A stretch of DNA of 43,181 bases, taken from an uncultured bacterium (GTDB taxonomy: Bacteria > Planctomycetota > UBA1135 > GCA-002686595). The notes beneath the pieces were generated by a model. The model worked only from the letters and a program-made list of their open reading frames with translations. It made no database searches and was not told the DNA's origin. Location: contig CALCXM010000189.1 in NCBI GenBank assembly GCA_937905825.1, forward strand, positions 1 to 43,181, given 5' to 3'. The translations under genes and the position numbers were made by a program. Shown in pieces: positions 33,823 to 43,100 of this stretch. Position 1 is the first letter of the stretch, and every line of letters starts with the position of its first letter.

Positions 33823-34178
33823 TTGTTTCTCCGGGGGCCTCCAAGCCGCCTAGTCACCAGTTCCTCTCTCCTTCCCCGTATCGGGCGGGCAACTCCCGGG
33901 ACGTTAATGGGAGAAGGAACTTTCAACGTAAACTCCAGGGCCCAGGGCCCCGATCACCGTTCTTGATAGCGCGAGTCCCGTTTCCGCCCCGTGCCGCCTC
34001 CCGGGTAAATGCCCTAAATACGGTCTTTCTATTCCACAGTCCGAGCACAAAGCACTCTACTGGGACCCCAATAGCGCTCCGATGGGGCCCTGCAGCCGGA
34101 TCCGCCCACGCGCATGCTCCACTCGGCGCCCTTCCAGCGTCACCTCTCACGGTTCATCCGCCGACCCCCCAGATCATC
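33823..34178. other. Divergent region between the pilin operon and the DUF1697 gene
   Basis: 356 bp between divergent starts. It holds GC-rich inverted segments such as CAGGGCCCAGGGCCCC near 33939-33954 and should contain both promoters. I could not fix a sigma70 or sigma54 element with confidence. An open + frame joins the DUF1697 gene from here, but the codons look non-coding. Confidence 0.4.
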
Positions 34179-34727
34179 ATGAATCGTTACATCGCCTTCC
34201 TGCGTGGAATCAATGTGGGAGGCCATCGCGTCACGGGCCCGGAGCTCGAACGGGTCTTTGCTCAGCTGGACCTGCACTCCCCCAAGAGTTTTCTCGCCAG
34301 TGGCAACGTCGTCTTTGACGCGCCCAGCGCCAATGGGTTGGTCGCCAGTCTGCAAAAGCATCTCGAGGCGCAGCTTGGCTACGCCGTGCCGACGCTCCTG
34401 CGCAGTGCGAAGGAGGTGATCGAACTCGCGCAGCAAGAGCCCTTCAGCCCAGCGGAGTTGGGTGTTGCCAAAGGCAAACCCCAAGTCACGCTACTCGTCA
34501 AAGCCCCCAGTGCTGCGGTCCGCAAGCAGGTCCTCAGCTTGTCGAGCGCGGATGACCGACTCGTGCTTGAGGGCAAGCAACTCTACTGGCTGCCCAAGTT
34601 CGGCATCTCCAAATCGGACCTGGACGTTCGCAGCCTCGAACGCAGCCTAGGCATCCAAACCACACGGACCTTGAACACCATTCAAAGACTGGCCAAGAAG
34701 TTTCTCAGCGATCAGGAAGGTGCTTGA
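34179..34727 (+). CDS. DUF1697 family protein
   Basis: A 182-residue cytoplasmic protein with the DUF1697 hallmarks: start MNRYIAFLRGINVGGHRV, then VFAQLDLHSPKSFLASGNVVFDA, a conserved 'ASGN' region, and an end with WLPKFGISKSDLDVRSLERSLGIQTTRTLNTIQRLAK. These match the family start to end in length and order. The function is unknown. The ATG was chosen at 34179 because conservation begins there. Its TGA overlaps a TTG of the next gene, and the next gene's ATG is 3 bp downstream of its stop. Confidence 0.9.
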   Translation: MNRYIAFLRGINVGGHRVTGPELERVFAQLDLHSPKSFLASGNVVFDAPSANGLVASLQKHLEAQLGYAVPTLLRSAKEVIELAQQEPFSPAELGVAKGKPQVTLLVKAPSAAVRKQVLSLSSADDRLVLEGKQLYWLPKFGISKSDLDVRSLERSLGIQTTRTLNTIQRLAKKFLSDQEGA

Positions 34728-34729
34728 CC

Positions 34730-35074
34730 ATGACCCCCGAAGCCTTTCGATCCTTGGCCCTTCATCTTCCCGAGGCCCTGGAAAGCGAACACCAAGGCCA
34801 CCCGGACTTTCGCGTGGCCGGCAAGATCTTCGCAACCCTTGGGCCCCAGGAGGACTGGGCCATGGTCAAACTGAGCCCGCCGGAGCAGGCAGCTCTGGTC
34901 CAACAGGACGCGCGTGCCTTCCAACCCATCGCCGGCGCCTGGGGCGCCCGGGGTTGCACACGCGTCGAGTTGGCGAAAGCCACCAAGGCCCTGGTAAGGC
35001 GCGCGCTCAACTCAGCCTGGCGCAACACGGCTCCCAAAAAATTGGCGGAGCAGCACAACTTGGAAGGGGTGTAG
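34730..35074 (+). CDS. MmcQ/YjbR family protein
   Basis: A 114-residue protein of the MmcQ/YjbR (CyaY-like fold) family: 'FRSLALHLPEALESEHQGHPDFRVAGKIFATL', then 'WAMVKLSPPEQAALV', 'FQPIAGAWGARGCTRVELA' and the last helix ALVRRALNSAWRNTAPKKL. ATG at 34730 was chosen since AGGAAGG ends 9 nt upstream; an upstream TTG at 34724 is too close to it. It is coupled with DUF1697. Members are annotated as DNA-binding, but the evidence is slim. The gene ends before a 121-bp convergent gap with short repeats and no clear terminator. Confidence 0.85.
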   Translation: MTPEAFRSLALHLPEALESEHQGHPDFRVAGKIFATLGPQEDWAMVKLSPPEQAALVQQDARAFQPIAGAWGARGCTRVELAKATKALVRRALNSAWRNTAPKKLAEQHNLEGV

Positions 35075-35195
35075 ACCCAAAGGGCCCGAGGATTCTAGCG
35101 CGGTTCGCGGGTCGAGCTTCAGGCCCGAGTTCGAGATCGAGTTCGAACGCACCGGCAACGGCAGCAGCAATCGCCTTTGAAACTGAAACTGCAGG

Positions 35196-37208
35196 CTAGC
35201 GGTCCAGCGGGGCGAGCACCCGCAAGGAGATGTCGAGGTCCTTCGGCTGGGCCGCAATCATCAGCAGGCCTCCGGTGATTGCGGAGAGGTACTTGAACTT
35301 TCGATCGTAGGCTTCGCGTGCCAGGGGGATCTGAGTGCGGCGCACTTCCTGATCGATCTCGTCGATGCGCGTGTCCACCTTGCGTTCGAATTCCACCGCC
35401 TCCAGTTCCGTCAACCCCGCCTTCTGCTTGCCGCTGTACTGCTCGCGCAGAATCTTCGTCTCGACCCGATTGCGCTCGAAAGCCCAGTCGATCTGAATGC
35501 TGTCCATGGCCCAGCGGTTCGCGGACTTGTCCAAGAGTTCCGACACCCCAGAGGGATTCACCCAAAGCCCAAGGTTGGCCCCGTGGGAGACGGAGCGGGC
35601 CAAGGTTGAAAAGTCACTGCGGTCGGAAAGACGCGGGTACTCCGGCGCCCCCTGGGTCCAAGTCTTCTGGACGTGATCCATCATCTGGATCGTGTTCGCG
35701 ACCAGGAACACCTTGCTGGTGGTTCCTGCGATCATCACGCCCGTGCCCTCGATGTAGGGAGACCAGTACTCGTTGAACTCGTGGCCGCCCAGGCGGTTGG
35801 AGTAGAAACCAGAAGCACCGGGCTCGGCTCCCTGCAGGCCGATGCTCGAGCGCATGCCGCCGATCGTGTGACGCAAGGCGTCGATCTTCTCACGCCCCCC
35901 GTCGGCTAGCCAAGTCATGACCGCCACCGCAGGCACCGGTGTGTCATTGTGCGGCGGGCCGCCGGGATCCTCGATAAAATCGTTCTCGCGCACGATGATC
36001 ACCAGGTGATCCTTCAAGGCGGAGTCGATCTCAGCGATCAACTGCGCGAGATCCTTGTACTTGCCCGTGCCTTGAAAACGCTCTTCGATCAAGCTGCGCG
36101 TGGCCGGTTCCATGGAGTCGAAGATTGCTGTGAGCAAGTCTCCGACATCGACCTTCATGTACAGGAAGACACCCGTGTCCGCCGGGGCAAAGATCGCGTA
36201 GCGCTCCACCAGCTCCTCGGAACTAATGGCTCGCTGGCGGTAGACGCGGGTCTGCATGGAGCTCATCAGCTCGCTCGAAAGGGTCGCGTTCAGGTCGAGG
36301 GTGATGCCTTCATCGATCCCCAGGATGCCCGTGATGCGATTGAGCACGCCCAATTGGAAGAACTTCGAGAAGAGCGCCGGAGCCAGGTCTTGGCTCTTAG
36401 GATCGGGCCAAGCCCCGCTGAGCTTGAGGTTCTCGAGCAGCGCGCGTGTGTTCACGTAGACCTCAACTTCGTCCTGTGCAGAGTTGCGATCGGCGAGCTG
36501 AATCTTGTCGTGGTACGTCGCGCCGGCCAGGAACGAGTCCTTGAATTGCCGCACCTCCAATTCGATGGCCTGCTTGACCAACTCCGCCGAGTTGGAGATG
36601 ACCCCCACGTTGAGCACGCGGGCGATGCTGATCGGTTGCGGCAGTTGGTCCCCATGCAAGGTCACAAAGCCCTCCCCTTGTTCGACGGAGATGCCCTGCT
36701 TGTCCAACTCGAGCAAGCTCGGAAAGGCCAAGAGCGCGATGCCCATCTTGCCGGGTGTGGTCAGCGTGCCGTAGATAGCCCAATCTCCCTCCGCCAGGGA
36801 AGCGCCCTTGAAGTTGCCCGCCACGGCGAGGTCTTCTCCGCCGAAAATGTCCAGGGGCTCAACGCCCGCTGGCAATTGACTGAGTTGGGTCCGCAAGTTC
36901 GCCATCAGCTCTTCGTAGCCGAAGTCCGCGGCGAGGGTGGCTGCCTCAGGCGAGGCACTCCAGGTCTTCCAGGCCTCGTGCTCTTCCAAGTCCTTGGCGA
37001 CCTTCAAACGCGGAAACCCATCGAAGACCCGGGCCAGATCCGCCCGCGCTACAAAGTAGTCCACTTGGCGAGGAACAAGCCCCGAGACATCCACACCGAG
37101 CCCCGCTTCAAAGGGCGGATACAGCAGCGTCGAAAACGCGAAGTAGCCGACGAAGGCGAATAGCAGGAGCAGGACCACGAGGATCCGCAGAATCTTGGAC
37201 TTGAACAT
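35196..37208 (-). CDS. Large membrane-tethered protein of unknown function
   Basis: A 670-residue protein starting at MFKSKILRILVVLLLLFAFVGYFAF, one membrane helix with a short basic cytoplasmic start; the rest should be periplasmic. The body is alpha/beta with no Cys and resembles conserved planctomycete proteins of unknown function that begin 'PP.Eaglg.DV..LVP..VDYFVAR.DLA..F'. A C-terminal segment EFERKVDTRIDEIDQEVRRTQ is helical/coiled-coil-like and is followed by a possible second membrane segment (YLSAITGGLLMIAAQP). No enzyme motif was recognised. It is divergent from the aminotransferase gene (232 bp), and no Shine-Dalgarno is evident upstream of the ATG. Confidence 0.7.
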   Translation of the reverse strand: MFKSKILRILVVLLLLFAFVGYFAFSTLLYPPFEAGLGVDVSGLVPRQVDYFVARADLARVFDGFPRLKVAKDLEEHEAWKTWSASPEAATLAADFGYEELMANLRTQLSQLPAGVEPLDIFGGEDLAVAGNFKGASLAEGDWAIYGTLTTPGKMGIALLAFPSLLELDKQGISVEQGEGFVTLHGDQLPQPISIARVLNVGVISNSAELVKQAIELEVRQFKDSFLAGATYHDKIQLADRNSAQDEVEVYVNTRALLENLKLSGAWPDPKSQDLAPALFSKFFQLGVLNRITGILGIDEGITLDLNATLSSELMSSMQTRVYRQRAISSEELVERYAIFAPADTGVFLYMKVDVGDLLTAIFDSMEPATRSLIEERFQGTGKYKDLAQLIAEIDSALKDHLVIIVRENDFIEDPGGPPHNDTPVPAVAVMTWLADGGREKIDALRHTIGGMRSSIGLQGAEPGASGFYSNRLGGHEFNEYWSPYIEGTGVMIAGTTSKVFLVANTIQMMDHVQKTWTQGAPEYPRLSDRSDFSTLARSVSHGANLGLWVNPSGVSELLDKSANRWAMDSIQIDWAFERNRVETKILREQYSGKQKAGLTELEAVEFERKVDTRIDEIDQEVRRTQIPLAREAYDRKFKYLSAITGGLLMIAAQPKDLDISLRVLAPLDR

Positions 37209-37440
37209 CGAGAGTGAAGGGCAGCTTGCGGCGATCGGAGGCGGAGGGAGATTCTGACGATCAGTGGACGCGGGATGAAGGGCATCTTCCACCCTTCGGC
37301 GCTGGAATCCCCGCGAATCTGGCCCCGTCGCCTCCAGCGACGAGCTTCGTGGCCCAAACTTCCCGGGATCTGGGGCCTTCTCCAGGGGAAGCGCCGGGTT
37401 CCTTGCTTGACGAAGACCTGCCCCTGCGCAGAATGCTTGC

Positions 37441-38604
37441 ATGCGAATCAATCAGCGCGTCGACGAAATCCCGCTCTCCCGCACTCTCGCCTTGGATGCC
37501 CTCGCCAAGGACTTGGCCGCCTCGGGGCGTGACATCATCAACATGACCGCTGGCGAGCCGGACTTCGACAGTCCACAGCTGGTACGCGACTCCGCCAAGA
37601 AGGCCATCGACGGAGGTCGCGTGAAGTACACGCCGGCCCCGGGCCGCTTGGAATTGAGGCAGACCATCGCGGAATTCCTGACGCGTACCCGCGAGGTGGA
37701 ATTCACGGCGAGCCAGATCACGGTTTGCCACAGCGGCAAGCACGCCCTCTCCGGCAGCCTGCTGACCTTGATTTCCGAGGGGGACGAGATCCTGATGCTC
37801 TTGCCCGCCTGGGTCAGCTACGTGGAGCAGATTCGCTTCGCGGGCGGCAAAGCGGTGGGTGTCCTGCCGCGCGCAGACATGGGCCCGGACTTCGACGCCT
37901 TGGGCGAGGCGCTCACCCCGCAAACCCGCGGGATCATGATCAACTCCCCGAACAATCCGAGCGGTTACGTCACGACTCCTGAAGAGTTCGAACGCCTCAC
38001 CCAATTCGCGCAAGAGCACAACCTCTGGATTTTGTCGGACGAAATCTACGGACGCCTGACCTACGAGGACAAGCCCTACGCCAGCCCCGTGCAGTTCGGA
38101 CCGGACGCCCGCGAACGCACGATCATCGTGGACGGTGCGAGCAAGATGTTTGCCATGACGGGCTATCGCATTGGATTCGTGGCCGCTCCCCCGCACATTG
38201 CCAACGCGGTGGCTCGCCTGCACTCGCAATTGACCGGAGCGCCCAACGCCATTTCTCAAGAGGCCTACCAGGCTGCCCTCAAAAGCGAGCCGCCTGAAGT
38301 CGAGTTGATGTGTGATGCGTTCCGCAAGCGCCGGGATCACGTCCTAGCGCGCCTGGCCAAGATGGGTTTGCACACACCGCACCCAGGCGGTGCCTTCTAC
38401 GTCTTCCCGAACATTCGTAGCCACTGGCCTAGCGGGGATTGCGATGCCTTTTGCGAGGCCATCCTCGATGTATCCGGCCTCGCCATCGTTCCAGGATCCG
38501 CCTTCGGAGTGACAGGTCATGTGCGCCTGAGCTACGCGGCCTCCATGCAGACGATCGACGCAGGCTTGGATCGCCTCGAGCACTTCATCGCGCCCCGGGC
38601 CTAG
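37441..38604 (+). CDS. PLP-dependent aminotransferase, class I/II (aspartate aminotransferase-like)
   Basis: A 387-residue fold-type I aminotransferase. Recognisable motifs: ALAKDLAASGRDIINMTAGEPDFD, 'KYTPAPGRLELRQTIAEFLTR', the 'INSPNNPSGYV' segment that contacts PLP, 'ILSDEIYGRLTYED', and the Schiff-base Lys K235 in VDGASKMFAMTGYRIGF. The C-terminal 'PHPGGAFYVFPNI' and 'HVRLSYAAS' with the substrate-binding Arg are intact. It likely transfers amino groups between aspartate or another amino acid and 2-oxoglutarate; the exact specificity is uncertain. It is a free-standing gene, not in an operon with the RND pair that follows 306 bp later. Confidence 0.9.
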   Translation: MRINQRVDEIPLSRTLALDALAKDLAASGRDIINMTAGEPDFDSPQLVRDSAKKAIDGGRVKYTPAPGRLELRQTIAEFLTRTREVEFTASQITVCHSGKHALSGSLLTLISEGDEILMLLPAWVSYVEQIRFAGGKAVGVLPRADMGPDFDALGEALTPQTRGIMINSPNNPSGYVTTPEEFERLTQFAQEHNLWILSDEIYGRLTYEDKPYASPVQFGPDARERTIIVDGASKMFAMTGYRIGFVAAPPHIANAVARLHSQLTGAPNAISQEAYQAALKSEPPEVELMCDAFRKRRDHVLARLAKMGLHTPHPGGAFYVFPNIRSHWPSGDCDAFCEAILDVSGLAIVPGSAFGVTGHVRLSYAASMQTIDAGLDRLEHFIAPRA

Positions 38605-38763
38605 CGCGCACGGCGCACGTGATCTTCGATGACTAGGTAGGAAGGGGGATCGATCGCGCTGTTGGCAGCCCCTGAGGCGCGGGCAAACGGGAGCGTGGAC
38701 ACGAAGCGCCCCTTTGAGTGGGGAGCGTCGTGGAGCCCTCGGACCGGGGAACGACAAATGCAA

Positions 38764-38791
38764 GCCTCAGAGCCCACCTGGGCTCTGAGGC
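38764..38791. terminator. 12-bp perfect hairpin before the RND operon
   Basis: GCCTCAGAGCCC (38764-38775) pairs perfectly with 38780-38791 over an ACCT loop. It lies 159 bp after the aminotransferase stop. No T-run follows, so terminator function is uncertain; an operator role for the RND operon is an alternative. Confidence 0.45.
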
Positions 38792-38815
38792 AGTGGGAGG
38801 CAGAGATCCACGTTC

Positions 38816-38843
38816 TTGTTGTGCAGACCATTGGGCGTACACT
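38816..38843 (+). promoter_or_regulatory. Weak candidate promoter of the RND operon
   Basis: TTGTTG and TACACT with a 16-bp spacer, 67 bp before the adaptor ATG. The -10 matches 4 of 6 and the -35 only 3 of 6 consensus bases. Confidence 0.25.
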
Positions 38844-38910
38844 CAGCGGCAGTCGCCCCCCCCTCTCTTTGCCAAGGTGCGCGGATCACATTCCGGTGGC
38901 CCTCCCAAAC

Positions 38911-40119
38911 ATGAAGCGCGCGCTCGTTTTCCTCATTGTCCTGGTAGCCTCCCTGGCCCTGGGGTTGGCGATTGCCAATCGGTTTGCAGAGTTGGAAGCC
39001 GACTCCCAGGGGAAGAGCATGCTGCGCCCGCCGGCTCCGGTGGCCGTGGGCCTGATCGAGCGGGGATCTATCACGCGCCGGCGCACGTTCAGTGGCGCGC
39101 TCTCGGCCTCCGCGGAGTTTGTGGTCGCGCCCAAGATCCCCGGGCGCATTAGCCGCTTGCTGGTGAACTTGGGGGATCCCGTTCGACGCGGCCAGGTTGT
39201 CGCGCGCTTGGACCAGGAAGAACTCGAGCAGAACGTACAAGAAACGGAAGCGGACCTCGGCGTGGCCCAAGCTAGGTTGGCCTCTGCCAAGAGCGCGCTC
39301 GCGATCGCCGAACGCGCGCTGCAACGGGCCAACGGATTGCGCAGCGAAGGAGTCGTTTCCAAAGCAGAAGTCGACGCCGCAGGGGCGGATCAAATCACCG
39401 CCAACGCAGACGTGGACCTGGCCCAAGCGGGAATCCGTCGGGCGCAAGCAGCACGCGAGGGCGCCCGTATCCGGTTGGGCTACACGACGATCGCCGCTGA
39501 GTGGAACGAAGGAGACGAATGGCGCGTCGTCGCGGAACGTCGGGCGGATGAAGGCGCCACGGTCTCCGCCAACACTCCCCTGCTCTCGATCGTCGAGATC
39601 GACCCCATTCTGGCGGTGATCTACGCGCCGGAAAGGGACTACGCCAACTTGAGCGTGAAGCAAACCGCAGTCCTGACCACGGACGCCTACCCGGGGCGAT
39701 CCTTCGAGGCCAGCATCGCGCGCATCGCTCCCATCTTTCGACGCTCGACGCGCCAGGCGCGGGTGGAGTTGCTCGTCCCCAACAAAGAGCAGTTGTTGAA
39801 GCCCGGGATGTTCGTGCGGGCAACGATCGAACTCGGCCGCGTGGAAGAGGCCACCATCTTGCCCTATGACGCGCTCACAAAGCGTGCAGAGCAAGTGGGC
39901 GTCTTCCTGCTCGACGAGAGCGGGGATCGCGTTCACTGGCAGCCAGTGCAGACCGGCATCCGCGAAGGCGCACGGATCGAAGTGCTCGATCCAACCCTGC
40001 GTGGGAAAGTCGTCGTCTTGGGACAGGAGCTTTGCGATGACGGTGCCCTGGTGACCGTCCCGGAAGACAGCAGCCCGTCGCGTCGCCCCGTGGAGACCAA
40101 TTCAGCGCAGGCCCGATGA
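38911..40119 (+). CDS. RND efflux periplasmic adaptor (membrane fusion protein)
   Basis: A 402-residue HlyD/AcrA-like adaptor. ATG 38911 directly precedes a membrane anchor (ALVFLIVLVASLALGLAIA). The barrel-sandwich (lipoyl) half is 'AEFVVAPKIPGRISRLLVNLGDPVRRGQVVARLDQEEL'. The alpha-hairpin contains QNVQETEADLGVAQARLASAKSALAIAERALQRANGLRSEG and a return helix. The second lipoyl half and beta-barrel include 'ADEGATVSANTPLLSIVEIDPILAVIYAPERDY'. It couples an RND pump to an outer-membrane channel. Its stop overlaps the permease ATG by 4 bp, so the two are translationally coupled. No outer-membrane factor gene is in the window. The cargo is unknown. Confidence 0.9.
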   Translation: MKRALVFLIVLVASLALGLAIANRFAELEADSQGKSMLRPPAPVAVGLIERGSITRRRTFSGALSASAEFVVAPKIPGRISRLLVNLGDPVRRGQVVARLDQEELEQNVQETEADLGVAQARLASAKSALAIAERALQRANGLRSEGVVSKAEVDAAGADQITANADVDLAQAGIRRAQAAREGARIRLGYTTIAAEWNEGDEWRVVAERRADEGATVSANTPLLSIVEIDPILAVIYAPERDYANLSVKQTAVLTTDAYPGRSFEASIARIAPIFRRSTRQARVELLVPNKEQLLKPGMFVRATIELGRVEEATILPYDALTKRAEQVGVFLLDESGDRVHWQPVQTGIREGARIEVLDPTLRGKVVVLGQELCDDGALVTVPEDSSPSRRPVETNSAQAR

Positions 40120-43100
40120 ACCTGCCACTCGCTTCCGTTCGTCGCCCCATTTTCACCACCATGGTCACCTTGATCGTGCTGGTTCTCGGGGCTGTCTCGC
40201 TGATTCGCCTGCGCATCGACATGCTGCCGGATGTGGAGTTGCCCACGGTGACCGTGCGAACGGAGTTTGAAGGGGCGAGTCCAGAGGTGGTCGAGCGGCT
40301 CGTGACTCAAATCCTCGAGGAGGTTGTCGCCACTGTTCCAGGTGTGGAGGAGATCAAGTCGGATTCCTCCGAGGGCAGCAGCTCCCTGAGCATCCGCTTC
40401 GCATGGGGCACGGACTTGGATTCCGCAGCCATCGAATTGCAGTCGCAGATCGAGAGTGAAATCGACGAGCTGCCCGACGGCATCGAACGCCCGCGAGTTC
40501 GCAAGTTTGATGTGGCGAGCTTCCCCGTGGTGATCCTTGGAATCTCCAGCCGACTCGATCCGGTCGAGTTGACCGAGTTGGTGGAAAACGAAGTGCGCTT
40601 CCGCTTCGCGCGGGTGCCCGGCGTGGCCCAAGTCGATGTGTGGGGCGGGTATCCGCGGGAGGTGCGGGTCGAACTCGATCCGGATCGCGTGAACGCCTTG
40701 GGCTTGCCCCTGGACCGCGTGCTGGCAGCCATCCGTGATGCAAACCTCGACCGACCGGCGGGCAAGCTCGAGGATGGCCGCTACGAAGTGACCCTGAGAG
40801 CGCCAGCCGAATTCGCGGACTTGGAGGAGATCCGCAACACCGTCATTTTTGAGGATGAGGGCGCCGTGGTCACCCTGCGCCAAGTGGCCGGCGTCAACGA
40901 CACCTACGAGAAACTCAATCGACTGGTGCGCGTAGATGGGGAGCTCGGCATTCGCGTGGCGATCCGCAAGCAGGCCAACGCCAACACGGTCGAAGTCTCC
41001 CGCAGCGTGCTGGAGCAGGTCGAACTGGTCAACGCCGCCTACCCCCAAATCCACATCGTCCCGGTTTCCGACCAAGGGAATTTCATCGAGCGCTCGATCA
41101 GCAACGTGGCGCGCTCCGTGTTGTACGGCGGCGCACTGGCTGTGCTCGTGCTCCTGTTCTTCCTGCGCGATTTGCGCAGCACACTGGTCATCTCCCTGGC
41201 GATTCCGATTTCGGTGATCGGCACCTTCGCGCTGATCTACGCCGGAGGCTTCACCCTGAACCTGATGACCCTCGGAGGCTTGGCCCTGGGCGTTGGGATG
41301 ATGGTGGACAGTTCCGTCGTCGTGCTCGAGAACGTCTTCCGGCGACGTGCAGAAAATGGGGAAGCAGTGATCACGGCTGCCGTCAACGGGGCGGTCGAAG
41401 TGGCCACCCCGATCGTGGCGAGCACCATCACGACCCTCGTGATCTTCTTGCCCCTGGCTTTCCTGCGTGGGGTCGCCGGGGTGCTGTTCCGCGAGCTGGC
41501 CTACGTGATCGTCTTTGCCCTGTCTTGCTCACTCTTGGTGTCCCTGAGCGTGGTGCCGATGCTCGCTTCACGGCTCTTGGCCAACACTTCGCAAGCGGCC
41601 CGCCGGCTGGCCAAGACGTCCGCAGAGGGAGTTCGCCCTGGAATGCTCGCGGGTGGCTACAGCAAGCTGCTGGACGGTGCGCTCAAGCATCCCTGGTTGA
41701 CGGTCTTTGCGGCGACTGGGTTGTTGGGGGCCAGTTTGTTCCTCGCCCCTCACATCGGGAGTGAGTTGCTTCCGCCAAGCGATGAAGGCCAGGTTCGCAT
41801 CACCGGCGAGATGGCGATCGGCACGCGTTTAGGATTGGTCGATCAGCAGACTCGACGCATGGAGGAGCTTGTCTTGCCCGCTGTGCCGGAGCTCGCGTCC
41901 TCGGTCGTGACCGTGGGCGCCAGTGGTCGCAATCCTGAAGCCTCCTCACGGGGAGAGATCAGCTTGACCCTGAAACCCCTCGCAGAACGCAGTCGCTCGA
42001 ATCTGGCCATCGCCAACGACTTGCGCAAGCGCCTCGAAGGCAAGGTGGCGGGTATGCAGATTCGGACCCGTGCGCCCCAGGGGCAATTCCTGCTCGAACG
42101 ACTGATCGGCGGATCGGAGGGTTTGCAGGTCGAAGTGCGCGGCGATGAACTCGAAACCCTGAGCGCACTCGCCAAGCGCGCGGCCACGGTCATCGAGAGC
42201 ATCCCTGGGGTGACCGACGTGGAGATTAGCCAGGACCAGGGCGCTCCCCAGCAGACGATTCGGATCGACCGTGAGAAGATTGCGGACCTCGGTCTGAGCA
42301 TCCGCGATGTGTCCGAAGCCTTGCAAACGGCCTTCGCTGGTTCGCGGGCTGGAGAGTACCGGGTCGCCGGAAACTCCTATCGAATTCTGGTTCAACTCGC
42401 GGATGCGGAAAAGCGCTCCATCGACGAGGTCTTGGACCTGACCCTAAGCACCCCTTCCGGCGACTCGGTGGCCCTGCGCAACCTGGTGCAGGCGAGCGAT
42501 GGCCGCGCACCGCAAGTGATTCAACACCGCAACCAGCAACGGCTGGTGACCGTCAGTGCCAACGTCACCGGGCGCGACCTTGGGTCCGTCGCCGTGGAGG
42601 TGCAGGCAGCCCTGGATCAGATTCCACGGGCGGCGGGGCACGAACTCACGGTTGCAGGAACCGTGGAAGAACAAGCAGAGGCCTTCCGCGAACTCTTGAT
42701 CTCCTTCGCTTTGGCGCTGGTGCTGGTCTACATGGTGTTGGCCTGCCAGTACGAGTCCCTGGGCAATCCCCTGGTCGTGATGTTGTCCGTGCCGCTCGCG
42801 GCCATCGGCGTGCTGGTGACCTTGTTCTTGACGAACACGACCCTCAACATCCAGACCTACATCGGTTGCATCTTGCTCGGGGGCATCGTGGTCAACAACG
42901 CGATCCTCTTGGTGGACCAAGCCAGTCGGCTGGTCGATGAGGGCGCGAGTCCGCGCGATGCCGTGGCCGAAGCCGGACGCCGACGTTTGCGCCCGATCTT
43001 GATGACTTCGGCGACCACGGTGCTGGCCTTGGTTCCCCTGGCCCTGGGACTGGGTGAGGGTTCGGAAGCCCAAGCTCCCCTGGCCAGAGCTGTGGTGGGC

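Larger units (their letters stand above)
38605..38910. other. Intergenic region between aminotransferase and RND adaptor gene
   Basis: 306 bp with a 12-bp hairpin (38764-38791) and a weak promoter candidate (38816-38843), both listed separately. A reading frame through it joins the adaptor, but its composition looks non-coding and the signal anchor begins only at 38911. Confidence 0.5.

Noticed and set aside
35949..37163. 404-codon open frame antisense to the tethered protein
   Set aside because: Composition is that of a shadow frame; the minus-strand gene has the membrane anchor and an ordered sequence.
39933..41075. Long minus-strand open frame over the RND genes
   Set aside because: The plus frames have complete RND domain order; this is a shadow.
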